DNA from: Streptosporangium album
Lineage (GTDB): Bacteria > Actinomycetota > Actinomycetes > Streptosporangiales > Streptosporangiaceae
Length of the DNA: 64,000 bases
Direction: 5' to 3'
NCBI RefSeq assembly: GCF_014203795.1
Contig: NZ_JACHJU010000001.1
Span: 3,782,001 to 3,846,000, forward strand
The notes beneath the pieces were generated by a model that saw nothing but the letters and a program-made list of their open reading frames with translations, had not been told where the DNA came from and searched no databases. A program made the position numbers and the translations under genes. Below, piece by piece: positions 1 through 7,863 of this stretch (its first letter is position 1; each line of letters begins with the position of its first letter).

Positions 1-2
1 GG

Positions 3-158
3 AGCGACATCCGCCGTCGATACACCACACCCATTGGGCAGTGGCTACCCATCACGGCGGGCGGGACCGAATTGAAACGAGTCGCGGCAATACCGATCAC
101 CCGGTACCGCTACCGAGGCAACAAGATCCCCAACCCCTGGACTCCTGCCCACACCTAA
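3..158 (+). CDS. ltrA: Group II intron reverse transcriptase/maturase, C-terminal end (partial)
   Basis: Only the last 51 codons are inside the window; the reading frame enters from the left edge. The tail reads RRRYTTPIGQWLP and ends RYRYRGNKIPNPW, a C-terminal pattern common in maturases encoded by actinobacterial group II introns. Such proteins copy the excised intron RNA into DNA and help splicing. The stop lies 12 bases before an intron domain V, the expected arrangement. The catalytic half, including the YADD motif, is outside the window, so it cannot be judged whether the protein is intact. It differs in sequence from the maturase at 50778-52187. Confidence 0.8.
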   Translation, partial: SDIRRRYTTPIGQWLPITAGGTELKRVAAIPITRYRYRGNKIPNPWTPAHT

Positions 159-170
159 CGGCAAAGACCG

Positions 171-266
171 TGGAGAGCCCGGTGCGATGAAAGTCGCACG
201 CCGGGTTCGGCGAGCGGCCTGGGGAAACGGACCGAAGGCAACTTCGACACCGCGCCCCAGGCCGAC
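171..266 (+). ncRNA. Group II intron 3' end, domains V and VI
   Basis: Domain V is visible at about 175-209: AGAGCCCGGTGCGATGAAAG followed by TCGCACGCCGGGTTCG pairs into the short conserved hairpin with an AGC-type catalytic base. A second stem formed by GGCCTGGGG (216-224) and CCCCAGGCC (255-263) fits domain VI. The intron should end just after, near 264-266. Domains I-IV and the 5' splice site lie to the left of the window. Confidence 0.8.
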
Positions 267-484
267 TCAACCGATCCGCCTGCGGCGTCTCGCCGCGCGT
301 CGGGCGGTCGCTGGCCGCGCTGCGGCTCTTCGGCCGGTCGCGGCCAGCGCCACCCACGCGGGAGGCTGCAGGGCGATACGCTATGTCGCAAGTCACTGTA
401 TAGTGCCGCACAGGCCTCGGATCTAGGCCTCAATTGTGCTTGCCCGTAGAGCCGAGTGATCTCGGAGCAGTAGGAGCGCGATAG

Positions 485-727
485 GTGCCGAGCCCGTTCC
501 CTTCCCTGAAGGCCCGACAGATGCTGAGGATCTTGCTTGGCTTGGGCTATGAGGAAGTTGACCGTGAGGGCTCGCATAGGAAACTTGTCTGCGAGGGAAG
601 ACCTCGACTGACGTTCGCGTTCCATGACAGGGATGAGCTTGCGCCGGGAGTGGTGAGGGACATCCTTGTTAAGCAAGTAGGTATGGGGAAGGACGATGCG
701 CTGAAGGTGGTGCAGGGTGACAGCTGA
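485..727 (+). CDS. hicA: HicA-family type II toxin (mRNA interferase)
   Basis: This 80-residue protein has the HicA layout: a lysine-rich first helix (LKARQMLRILLGLGYEE), the catalytic GSH motif at residues 29-31, a beta-strand with HDRDELAPGVVRDIL and a short C-terminal helix. HicA proteins are small dsRBD-fold RNases whose histidine cuts mRNA; they are held inactive by HicB. The start is GTG. The stop overlaps the next start by 11 bp, so the two genes are translationally coupled. An upstream TAGGAGCG at 470-477 can serve as the ribosome site. Family assignment is by motif; activity is inferred. Confidence 0.75.
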   Translation: MPSPFPSLKARQMLRILLGLGYEEVDREGSHRKLVCEGRPRLTFAFHDRDELAPGVVRDILVKQVGMGKDDALKVVQGDS

Positions 728-1358
728 AACTATTCACCTCATCATCCGTGCAGGCGAAAACGACCTTGATCTTTATGCCACCTCGCCGCAAGCTCCAGGT
801 CTTATTTATGGGCGTAAAACTTATAAAGAGCTGCGAGCCGATCTCGAGAGCGTTCTAAGCTTTCATTTTGAGCGACCGGGCCCGTTTAATGTAATTGAAC
901 ATAATGAGCGGCATTACGGCCAGCTGGGAAGCGAAGATGAACTCGTTACAAGGTTGGCCATTGACGAACACCGTGATGAGCGCCAGGAAGTATATACACG
1001 GATAGGTCGCGCTCTCGGGATTCCTAGTCAGGCAAAGAGTCTGACGGCTGCCCCAACTAATGCTGTTGGTGAGACGGTTTTCTTGTGTGCAGTCTTTACT
1101 GACACAATCGAATGGGTGCTTTCGCAGCTTGATCCTGGTGGGGATGTGATCAATGTTGCCGTCGCAACAGCTGATGAACTTCTTGTCACTATCCCATTCG
1201 CATATGCTGCGGAGGTTGAAGGCACAGTATCCATGAAAAAGAAAGCGTATGCCATGAATACGACAATGGCCGAAATTGTTCGAGACATTGAGATTGAGCA
1301 TTCTAGCGCTGATTTGCGCCCCGTTTTCGTGGAGACCAAGGTTCTGGCTGTGCATTAA
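717..1358 (+). CDS. hicB: HicB-like antitoxin with a long unassigned C-terminal part
   Basis: The first ~80 residues resemble a HicB partner: two beta strands, then APGLIYGRKTYKELRADLES, like the HicB core in which a short strand is followed by a helix of the type 'ea..l...l'. The position, overlapping the hicA stop, supports the antitoxin role. Ordinary HicB proteins have 70-140 residues and end in a ribbon-helix-helix or HTH domain; this one has 213 and the remaining ~130 residues (from about 100) match nothing I recognise. The gene is clearly poorer in G+C than its surroundings (AT-rich codons such as AAT, TTT, GTT, CAT are common), a sign of transfer. Confidence 0.55.
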   Translation: MTAETIHLIIRAGENDLDLYATSPQAPGLIYGRKTYKELRADLESVLSFHFERPGPFNVIEHNERHYGQLGSEDELVTRLAIDEHRDERQEVYTRIGRALGIPSQAKSLTAAPTNAVGETVFLCAVFTDTIEWVLSQLDPGGDVINVAVATADELLVTIPFAYAAEVEGTVSMKKKAYAMNTTMAEIVRDIEIEHSSADLRPVFVETKVLAVH

Positions 1359-2054
1359 TAAGCCCACTTTGGCTATAGCGGCGGCGCCGGTGGCGGCCAT
1401 GCAGCCTGGCCGCTCACATCAGCCGGGCCACCTGCCGACGACCGCACCGCTTGGCCGGGCGATCGACTGCCGCGGCCCTCTTTCGTTGGACTTGCCGCCG
1501 GATGCTCGTAGCCGAGGTGACAGCAGCGCTGACCAGCAACGCCCCCACTCGCGAGCACATCCGGGCCACCATCCACATCCCGCTGATCGTAGTCTTCACT
1601 ACCCGACCAGGGTGATTGGTCCGTCTGAAAAGCGAAAGGTCAGGCTGCCGCGGGGCTTCCGTTCCTCGGGCCTTGGCGGCCCTGTGGTACGGGTCCCCTT
1701 GCCATCGGATGACTCGGGCTAGCACGCCAGCGGGGGTCCGGTGGACAGGGGCGGCGGTGTCTGGAGTGGTGAGGTCTGGGGCGTCGTCCGGGGCTCCTCG
1801 TAGGAGTGGGCGACGCTTTCATATGGGGACTTCTAGGGCGATCGAGAGGCTACTGCTCTCTGACCACCACGTCCTGGAGATCGCCAAAGTGATGCACAAT
1901 TCCACACCAACTCCGAGATACTTCTCTGAAGTTCGTCCGGGATCAACCAGTCGACGTTAGGCTCCGTGACGCAGCACTAGCGGCAGCCCATTCGCGAGGG
2001 CGGCCGAGCATCGTAATAGAGACGTCAGTTCGGACATCGTCTGACTGGTCGAAC
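1359..2054. other. Non-coding stretch between hicB and the cas operon
   Basis: I see no supportable gene here. A short frame near 1500-1620 (MLVAEVTAALTSN...) looks like a decayed fragment, but its family is not recognisable. Composition changes from high GC (1380-1760) to mixed. Confidence 0.5.
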
Positions 2055-2096
2055 GTTCTGTTGCGGCGGACCATTTTAGGTCCGCCGCAACGGAAC
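2055..2096 (+). promoter_or_regulatory. 18-bp inverted repeat upstream of cas3
   Basis: GTTCTGTTGCGGCGGACC (2055-2072) and GGTCCGCCGCAACGGAAC (2079-2096) pair over 18 positions with a single G-T pair around the six-base loop ATTTTA. No T-run follows on either strand, so it is not a classic terminator. It sits about 105 bp before the cas3 start and may be an operator, a structured 5' leader or the trace of an element end. Confidence 0.6.
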
Positions 2097-2200
2097 ATAT
2101 TGGACGATCCATAAAAGGCGTCCTATTCGGCTTTGGCATTTTGTCGGGCCTCCGTCCTATAGTCCCGAGATGACTCTTCGTTAACGGCCTGGATCGGACT

Positions 2201-4408
2201 GTGATGACGGAATTGTGGGCGCACAGCGTGAATAACGCTGGTCACCGGCATGCGCTTAGTGATCACTTGCGGGATACGGCGGTCCTGGCGGGTGATTTCG
2301 CGGAGGTGTTCGGAGCTCGGGGTTTGGCGGCGTATCTCGGCTTGGTCCACGACGTGGGCAAGGGCGGATGCGCATGGCAGGAAGGTCTGCTCAAGGCGGA
2401 GGCCACAAGTGGAAGGGTTGTCGACGCCCAGGGTCGAAGCATCGATCACAAGGCGGCTGGGACGTGGTTGGCGGCGCGTAAGGCGAAGCTGGGCTTTTTC
2501 AGCATGGCAGTGCTGGGTCACCATGGCGGGCTTCCGGACACCCAAGATCTGAAGCGCTGCCTCGCATCGGCTGAGGTGGACGCCCAAGAGCAGGTGCAAG
2601 AGGCCATCGCCCGCATCGCGGTCCTGGTGCCGGAGATCAGCTCGGGGCCGATGCCTGACCTGCCCGCATGGGTGAAATCCGCCAAGGATCCCCATGCGGT
2701 CGAGCTGCTGCTGCGGATGGTGTTCAGCGCTCTGGTCGATGCCGACTATCTCGACACCGCCCGGCATTTCACGGGTGAGCCACGACCGGTGCCGGCTTCC
2801 CTGGCGACGATGGTGGAGGCTTTCGAGCAGGCGCGGGAGGACTTTCTGACCGAGGCACGGGCCTCCCCGTTGCCGGTGGATGGTATCCGGGCCGAGGTGT
2901 ACGACCAGGCGGTCAAGGCCGCCTCTCAGCCGCGAGGGATCTTCCCCTTCCCTGCGCCGACGGGGGCCGGGAAGACGATCGCGGCGGGTGGTTTCGCGGC
3001 CCATCACGCGGCCGAGCATGGTCTGCGACGGGTGATCATCGCGGTGCCGTACATGTCGATCACTGAGCAGAACGCGAAGATCTATCGCACCCTTTTTGGT
3101 GATGCCAATGTGCTGGAGCACCACAGCAGCGTTGATTTGCACCGGCTTCCCGCGACGAAGAAATGGCAGCGGCTCGCGGCGGAGAACTGGGACGCCCCGG
3201 TCGTCGTCACGACCACCGTGCAGCTCTTTCAGTCGCTTTTCAGTCGCAGGTCAACGGCGATGCGGAAGATCCACCGCCTGGCAGGTTCGGTGATCGTGCT
3301 GGATGAAGTCCAGTCTCTGCCAGATGCGATGCTCTTGCCGATCTTGTCAGCGCTGCGGCATCTGACCGAGTATTTCGGAACCAGTGTGCTACTGGCGTCG
3401 GCGACCCAGCCAGCGTTCTTCGACCTGGAGATCTTTCGTGGTCTGAAGGCGCGGGAGGTGATCGCGCAGCCGCAGCCGTTGTATGAGCGGTTGCGCCGGG
3501 TCCGCTACATCTGGAAGTGCGACCCGAAACCCACCTTCAAGCAGATCGCCGCCGAGGCGGCTGGAGAGTCCCAGGTGTTGCTGATCGTCAACACCACCGC
3601 AGACGCGGCTACGCTGCACGAAGAACTCGCCGCCGCCTGGAAGCACGACGGACCGGTATTGCACCTGTCGACGCGGATGGCCGGAGCGCATCGCCGCGAG
3701 GTCCTGGAGACGGTCCGAGACCGGCTTGATCGTGATCTGCCGGTGGCGGTGGTCAGTACCCAGCTGGTCGAGGCGGGCGTCGATCTGGATTTTCCGGTGG
3801 TCTACCGGGCGATGGCCCCGGCGGAGGCGTTGCAGCAGGCGGCGGGACGGTCAAACCGCAACGGTCGGCTCGCCGAGGGCAGGGTCATCGTGTTCGATCC
3901 AGCCGATGGGAGCGTCCGGGGCACCCAATTGGTGTATGGCGCCGCCCTGAACACCAGCCGCGCCTACATCGGACCCGAGGGAAAGGATCCCGACGACCTG
4001 ACGGCGTTGCGGACCTACTACCAGGCCCGGTACGCGGTGAAGAACGTCGAGGGCAGCGGCGCGGGAAAGCAGATCCAAGACCGCCGTGCGGATCTCGACT
4101 TCCCGATAGTGGCCAAGCAGTTCAAGATGATCGACGAGCAGTCGGTTCCCGTGCTCGTCCGCTACGGCGATGACAAAGAACGCGACGGCTTGAGGAATCG
4201 GCTGCGCGGTTCGGAGCGCGTCGAGGCGTGGGTGTTTCGCCGTCTTCAGCCCTACCTGGCCACGCTGCCTACCCGCCTGGCTCAGCACGCCGTCGCCGAA
4301 GGGCGCGCCACCGAACTGCTCGGTGACCTGTATGAGTGGATCGACCCCTATCACCCGCACCGCGGAATTGAGTTCACCTACCCGAAGCCGGAGGACTACA
4401 CCAGGTGA
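2201..4408 (+). CDS. cas3: CRISPR-associated helicase/nuclease Cas3 (type I-C)
   Basis: The 735-residue protein unwinds and degrades DNA that Cascade has bound. An N-terminal HD nuclease domain shows HD at residues 50-51 (LGLVHDVGKGG), DHKAAG near 88 and GHHGGL near 108. The SF2 helicase part has Walker A APTGAGKT near 250, a DEVQ box near 367 (a variant of DExH), LLASATQ near 398 and motif VI QAAGRSNRNGR near 545. The start is GTG at 2201, or ATG at 2204. It overlaps cas5c by 4 bp (GTGA). It is first in the operon, as usual for I-C, and all visible motifs are intact. Confidence 0.95.
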   Translation: MMTELWAHSVNNAGHRHALSDHLRDTAVLAGDFAEVFGARGLAAYLGLVHDVGKGGCAWQEGLLKAEATSGRVVDAQGRSIDHKAAGTWLAARKAKLGFFSMAVLGHHGGLPDTQDLKRCLASAEVDAQEQVQEAIARIAVLVPEISSGPMPDLPAWVKSAKDPHAVELLLRMVFSALVDADYLDTARHFTGEPRPVPASLATMVEAFEQAREDFLTEARASPLPVDGIRAEVYDQAVKAASQPRGIFPFPAPTGAGKTIAAGGFAAHHAAEHGLRRVIIAVPYMSITEQNAKIYRTLFGDANVLEHHSSVDLHRLPATKKWQRLAAENWDAPVVVTTTVQLFQSLFSRRSTAMRKIHRLAGSVIVLDEVQSLPDAMLLPILSALRHLTEYFGTSVLLASATQPAFFDLEIFRGLKAREVIAQPQPLYERLRRVRYIWKCDPKPTFKQIAAEAAGESQVLLIVNTTADAATLHEELAAAWKHDGPVLHLSTRMAGAHRREVLETVRDRLDRDLPVAVVSTQLVEAGVDLDFPVVYRAMAPAEALQQAAGRSNRNGRLAEGRVIVFDPADGSVRGTQLVYGAALNTSRAYIGPEGKDPDDLTALRTYYQARYAVKNVEGSGAGKQIQDRRADLDFPIVAKQFKMIDEQSVPVLVRYGDDKERDGLRNRLRGSERVEAWVFRRLQPYLATLPTRLAQHAVAEGRATELLGDLYEWIDPYHPHRGIEFTYPKPEDYTR

Positions 4409-5094
4409 GCACGCATCAGCATCCGCCCTACCCCCACCCCCCTCTGGTCGTCGAGGTGAGCGGTGACTTCGCCTGCTTCACCCGGCCAGAACTCAAATCC
4501 GAGCGCTTCAGCTACGAGGTCATGACCCCCTCAGCCGCCCGCGGCATCCTTGAGGCGATCTTCTGGAAGCCCGAGTTCGACTACGTCATCTGCCGCATCG
4601 AGGTCCTTGAGCCGATTAGCTGGTTTTCCATCCGCCGCAACGAGGTCAAGTCGCTGATCTCCGAGGACTGGGTCCGACGGGCCATGGCCGACGCGACGGT
4701 TCGCTATGACGTGGAAGGTGACCGCGACCAGCGCAACACCGTAGCCCTGCGAAAGGTCGCCTACCGCATCTATGCCCAGGTGCAGCTGAAGCCGCACGCC
4801 AATGAGCACGAGGCGAAGTACCGCGAGCAGTTTCGCCGGCGGGTGGCCAAGGGCGCCTGCTATTCCCAGCCGTTCCTCGGCACCCGGGAGTTCTCGGCCC
4901 GATTCGGAGAACCCACGATCGCCAAGCCGATCGATGAGTGCCGTGACCTGGGCGTCATGCTGCACAGCATCGGTTATGAGACCAGCGGCGAGACCTGCCG
5001 CTGGTTTCGCGCTTACCTGGAAGACGGGGTCATGCAGGTCCCGCCGAACGGCCTTGAACTCCCCTCCGCCGCGCCGGCGAAGACTCGGACGTGA
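4405..5094 (+). CDS. cas5c: Type I-C crRNA endonuclease Cas5c (Cas5d)
   Basis: This 229-residue RAMP protein matches the Cas5d type: an N-terminal strand LVVEVSGDFACFTRPELK, then SFEVMTPSAARGILEAIFWKPEF-like sequence (here SYEVMTPSAARGILEAIFWK) and SWFSIRRNEVKS, conserved in I-C. In this subtype Cas5 replaces Cas6: it cuts the repeat hairpin, keeps the 5' handle and caps Cascade. The GTG start overlaps the cas3 stop. The next gene follows after 4 bp, so all four cas genes form one transcript. Confidence 0.93.
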   Translation: MSTHQHPPYPHPPLVVEVSGDFACFTRPELKSERFSYEVMTPSAARGILEAIFWKPEFDYVICRIEVLEPISWFSIRRNEVKSLISEDWVRRAMADATVRYDVEGDRDQRNTVALRKVAYRIYAQVQLKPHANEHEAKYREQFRRRVAKGACYSQPFLGTREFSARFGEPTIAKPIDECRDLGVMLHSIGYETSGETCRWFRAYLEDGVMQVPPNGLELPSAAPAKTRT

Positions 5095-5098
5095 TCAC

Positions 5099-6853
5099 AT
5101 GCTGATTCAACGGCTCATCGAACACACCGAAAACTCGGGACAGGAGAAGACGCCGCGCTACTACCGGAATCGAACCGTCCGGTGGGCGATCATGCTCGAC
5201 CGCGATGGAAAAGCCTCCCTGATCAGCCGGGCCGATGCCGACAACAAGGCAGGCTCGTCGTTGCCGACGCCGTACCTGACCCGCACCAGCGGAGTGGCGG
5301 CGATGCTCTTGGCGGACACGCTGGAGTACGTGTTCGCGATTGCCAAGGACGGTACTGACAAGGCCCAGGCCGGTGCGGAGCGCCGTAACGACGCCTACCT
5401 TGCGTTGCTCAAGGAATGGAAAGATGCCAACGCCGATCCGGTCGCCGACCTGGTGTGGGAAACCTTCGAGGCCGAACGTCATCTGGACCTGCTGACCGGA
5501 CTTCCGGCTGACGCCAAGTCCTCCGACATGGTCGCCATCGTGGTGGAGGGTGAATGGGCGCATGTTCGACCCTCGGCGGTCAGCTTCTGGGCTCGGATCG
5601 CTCGCGATCGCAAGAGCTCCGGCAACGACGGACTCTGCCTGGTCTGCGGGCACGTCAATGCGCTGCTGAAGACGATCCCGGAGATGGTCAAAAGCACCCT
5701 CATCCCGGTCGGTCTCGATGCGGCTGGCCGGCCGAAACGTGGTCGAGACGCCGCGCTGATATCGGTGAACACCGCAGCCCAGGGTCGGACGGGAACGATC
5801 CAGCTGGCCAACACCCCGATCTGCGAAGAATGCGGCGGCTCGGCGATGGCCGCGCTCAACGACCTGCTCTCCAACGACAGACATCGACGGCGCGGCGACG
5901 ACAACGTGCTTATCTGGTGGCTGCGCGAACCCGCTGACTTCGACCCACTGGTTATTGACGCCCCGCACCTCAAAGACGTTCAGCGGCTCCTGCGGGAGGT
6001 CCGGGATAGCCAGCCCGGCACGCTGGTTGAAGACAACGCCTTCTACGCCCTGACCCTGTCGGCCAACCAGAGCCGGGTCGTTGTCCGCGACTGGCTGGAC
6101 GTTCCGCTCCCAGAGATCAAAAGACGGTTCGCCGCCTGGTTCCTCGACCATGCCTCCACCGACCGGTGGAGCGACGGCGTCAAGTACGTGCCGCTGTGGC
6201 AGATGGTGGCAGCCAGTGGCCGCTGGAACCGGGCCCGCAAGGTGTATCAGCCGGGCAGCGCCGCCCACGGCCTGGAGCGCAACCTCCTGCACGCCGCACT
6301 GCACGGCACCCCGCTACCGCCCAGTCTGGTGCCGCAGCTTCTCCACCGGATCCGCAACGACCACCACATCGACCTGCCCAGGGTCGCGATGCTCCGCCTC
6401 GCGCTCACCCGTCCCCCTTATAAGGAGAACGTCATGCCAGGCCTCAACGAAACGGCCACCGACCCCCCCTACGTGTGGGGGCGGCTGTTCGCCCTGTTGG
6501 AGGCGATCCAGCGCCGCGCCCTGCCCGAGGCCAACGCCACCATCCGCGACCGCTACTTCGGCCTGGCCATGACCCAGCCCGCCGCGACCATGCGGATGCT
6601 GCGCACCAACGCCAACGGGCACCTGAAGAAGCTCATCGGCAAAGAAGCAACCCGCCCGGCCGGCCGAGCTCTCGATGGCCGTCTGGCCTCCATCAGCCTG
6701 CTCATCGATCACAAAGTTGGGCTCCCGGCCCACCTGGATGCCCGCGGACAGGTCCAGTTCATCCTCGGCTACGACCACCAGCGTGCCTTCGACATGGCTG
6801 CCGCCCGGGCCGCGAAAGCAGCCAAGAACACCTCCGACACCGTTGACGCCTGA
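5099..6853 (+). CDS. cas8c: Type I-C Cascade large subunit Cas8c (Csd1)
   Basis: The protein (584 residues from the ATG at 5099) begins MLIQRLIEHTENS, the usual start of Csd1. It carries two zinc-knuckle pairs, CLVCG near 180 and CEECG near 242, which stabilise the N-terminal domain that reads the PAM. Downstream text such as FYALTLSANQSRVVVRDWLD is typical of the family. An open frame extends upstream into cas5c, but the ATG follows the cas5c stop directly and starts at the conserved residues. A C-terminal internal start, giving a Cas11-like small subunit, is known in I-C systems; here a start with an upstream AAGGAG lies at 6434. Confidence 0.93.
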   Translation: MLIQRLIEHTENSGQEKTPRYYRNRTVRWAIMLDRDGKASLISRADADNKAGSSLPTPYLTRTSGVAAMLLADTLEYVFAIAKDGTDKAQAGAERRNDAYLALLKEWKDANADPVADLVWETFEAERHLDLLTGLPADAKSSDMVAIVVEGEWAHVRPSAVSFWARIARDRKSSGNDGLCLVCGHVNALLKTIPEMVKSTLIPVGLDAAGRPKRGRDAALISVNTAAQGRTGTIQLANTPICEECGGSAMAALNDLLSNDRHRRRGDDNVLIWWLREPADFDPLVIDAPHLKDVQRLLREVRDSQPGTLVEDNAFYALTLSANQSRVVVRDWLDVPLPEIKRRFAAWFLDHASTDRWSDGVKYVPLWQMVAASGRWNRARKVYQPGSAAHGLERNLLHAALHGTPLPPSLVPQLLHRIRNDHHIDLPRVAMLRLALTRPPYKENVMPGLNETATDPPYVWGRLFALLEAIQRRALPEANATIRDRYFGLAMTQPAATMRMLRTNANGHLKKLIGKEATRPAGRALDGRLASISLLIDHKVGLPAHLDARGQVQFILGYDHQRAFDMAAARAAKAAKNTSDTVDA

Positions 6854-6875
6854 CCCGACCTAGGAAGAGAACGCC

Positions 6876-7739
6876 ATGACCCAAGCGGCCCATCTTGACC
6901 CCACTCGCAAACACGACTTCGTGTTCCTCTTCGACATCCATGACGGCAACCCCAACGGCGACCCCGATGCCGCGGGAATGCCCCGCACCGACCCTGAAAC
7001 CATGCAGGGCCTGGTCACCGACGTTGCGATCAAACGGAAAATCCGCAACATGATCACCCTCCTGGGTGAGGGCAAACCCGGCTACGACATCTACGTCGAA
7101 GCCGGCGTCTCCCTCAACTCCCAGCACGAACGCGCCTACAAAGAACTCGATCTCGCCGACGGCAAGACAGCCCAGACCTCAGCCCAGCAGTGGATGTGCC
7201 AGACATTCTTCGACGTCCGTATGTTCGGCGCCGTCATGACCACTGGCAAGAAGACCGCCGGACGGGTCCAGGGACCACTCCAGCTCACCTTCTCCCGGTC
7301 CATCGACCCGGTCTTCCCCCAAGAACACGGCATTACCCGGGTGACCCGCACCCGAGAAGACGACACCAAAGAGACCGAGATGGGCGGCAAACACGCCATC
7401 GCCTACGGCCTCTACCGCGGAATTGGCCACTTCAGCGCCCCCCTGGCCGCCCGAACCGGCGTCACCTCCGAAGACCTGTCCATGCTGTGGCGAGCCCTCA
7501 CCTTGATGTTCGAGCATGACCGAGCATCAGGCCGCGCAGAAATGGCCCTACGCGGTCTCTACGTTTTCACCCACGCCGACGCCTTCGGCACCGCCCCCGC
7601 CCACACCCTCACCGACGCAGTGAAGAACAAGCTCATCATCCCCGAAGGCCAACCGGTGCGTGACTTCGCCAACTACAAAATCACTATCGACGAAACAGCT
7701 ATCCCCGAAGGCGTAACACTCACCCGCGTCATCGGCTGA
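6876..7739 (+). CDS. cas7c: Type I-C Cascade backbone subunit Cas7c (Csd2)
   Basis: The 287-residue protein opens with HDFVFLFDIHDGNPNGDPDA, the signature of Csd2: the first strand of the RRM fold followed by the glycine/aspartate loop that contacts crRNA. It continues RTDPETMQGLVTDVAIKRKIRN and later GPLQLTFSRSIDPVFPQEHGITR, both typical. Several copies of Cas7 coat the spacer part of the crRNA. AGGAAGAGA lies 8 bp before the ATG. Only 124 bp separate its stop from the first repeat; cas4, cas1 and cas2, which normally follow, are absent. Confidence 0.95.
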   Translation: MTQAAHLDPTRKHDFVFLFDIHDGNPNGDPDAAGMPRTDPETMQGLVTDVAIKRKIRNMITLLGEGKPGYDIYVEAGVSLNSQHERAYKELDLADGKTAQTSAQQWMCQTFFDVRMFGAVMTTGKKTAGRVQGPLQLTFSRSIDPVFPQEHGITRVTRTREDDTKETEMGGKHAIAYGLYRGIGHFSAPLAARTGVTSEDLSMLWRALTLMFEHDRASGRAEMALRGLYVFTHADAFGTAPAHTLTDAVKNKLIIPEGQPVRDFANYKITIDETAIPEGVTLTRVIG

Positions 7740-7863
7740 ACAAGGGGATACAGCACAATCTGTTACTTGATAAGTAAATTGAACAACCTCGATGGTCAGG
7801 CCTCTATGGCATAGTGCCGTGATTGCCTACCTGGACGATCAAGAATCGCAGCGCCGGCTTCTC
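7740..7863 (+). promoter_or_regulatory. CRISPR leader
   Basis: This AT-richer 124 bp lies between cas7c and the first repeat, at the end opposite the decayed repeats, so it is the expected leader side. It contains the perfect palindrome TTACTT-GAT-AAGTAA (7763-7777), a candidate promoter or protein site. Orientation is inferred from the array polarity. Confidence 0.7.

Noticed and set aside
1276-1960. Two overlapping plus-strand frames of 148 and 114 codons
   Set aside because: No ribosome sites, no recognisable motifs and composition typical of random frames in high-GC DNA.
2055-2096. Rho-independent terminator upstream of cas3
   Set aside because: The stem is strong but no T-run follows on either strand.
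4802-5098. Upstream extension of cas8c by 99 codons
   Set aside because: It overlaps cas5c out of frame, and the conserved Csd1 start is at 5099.
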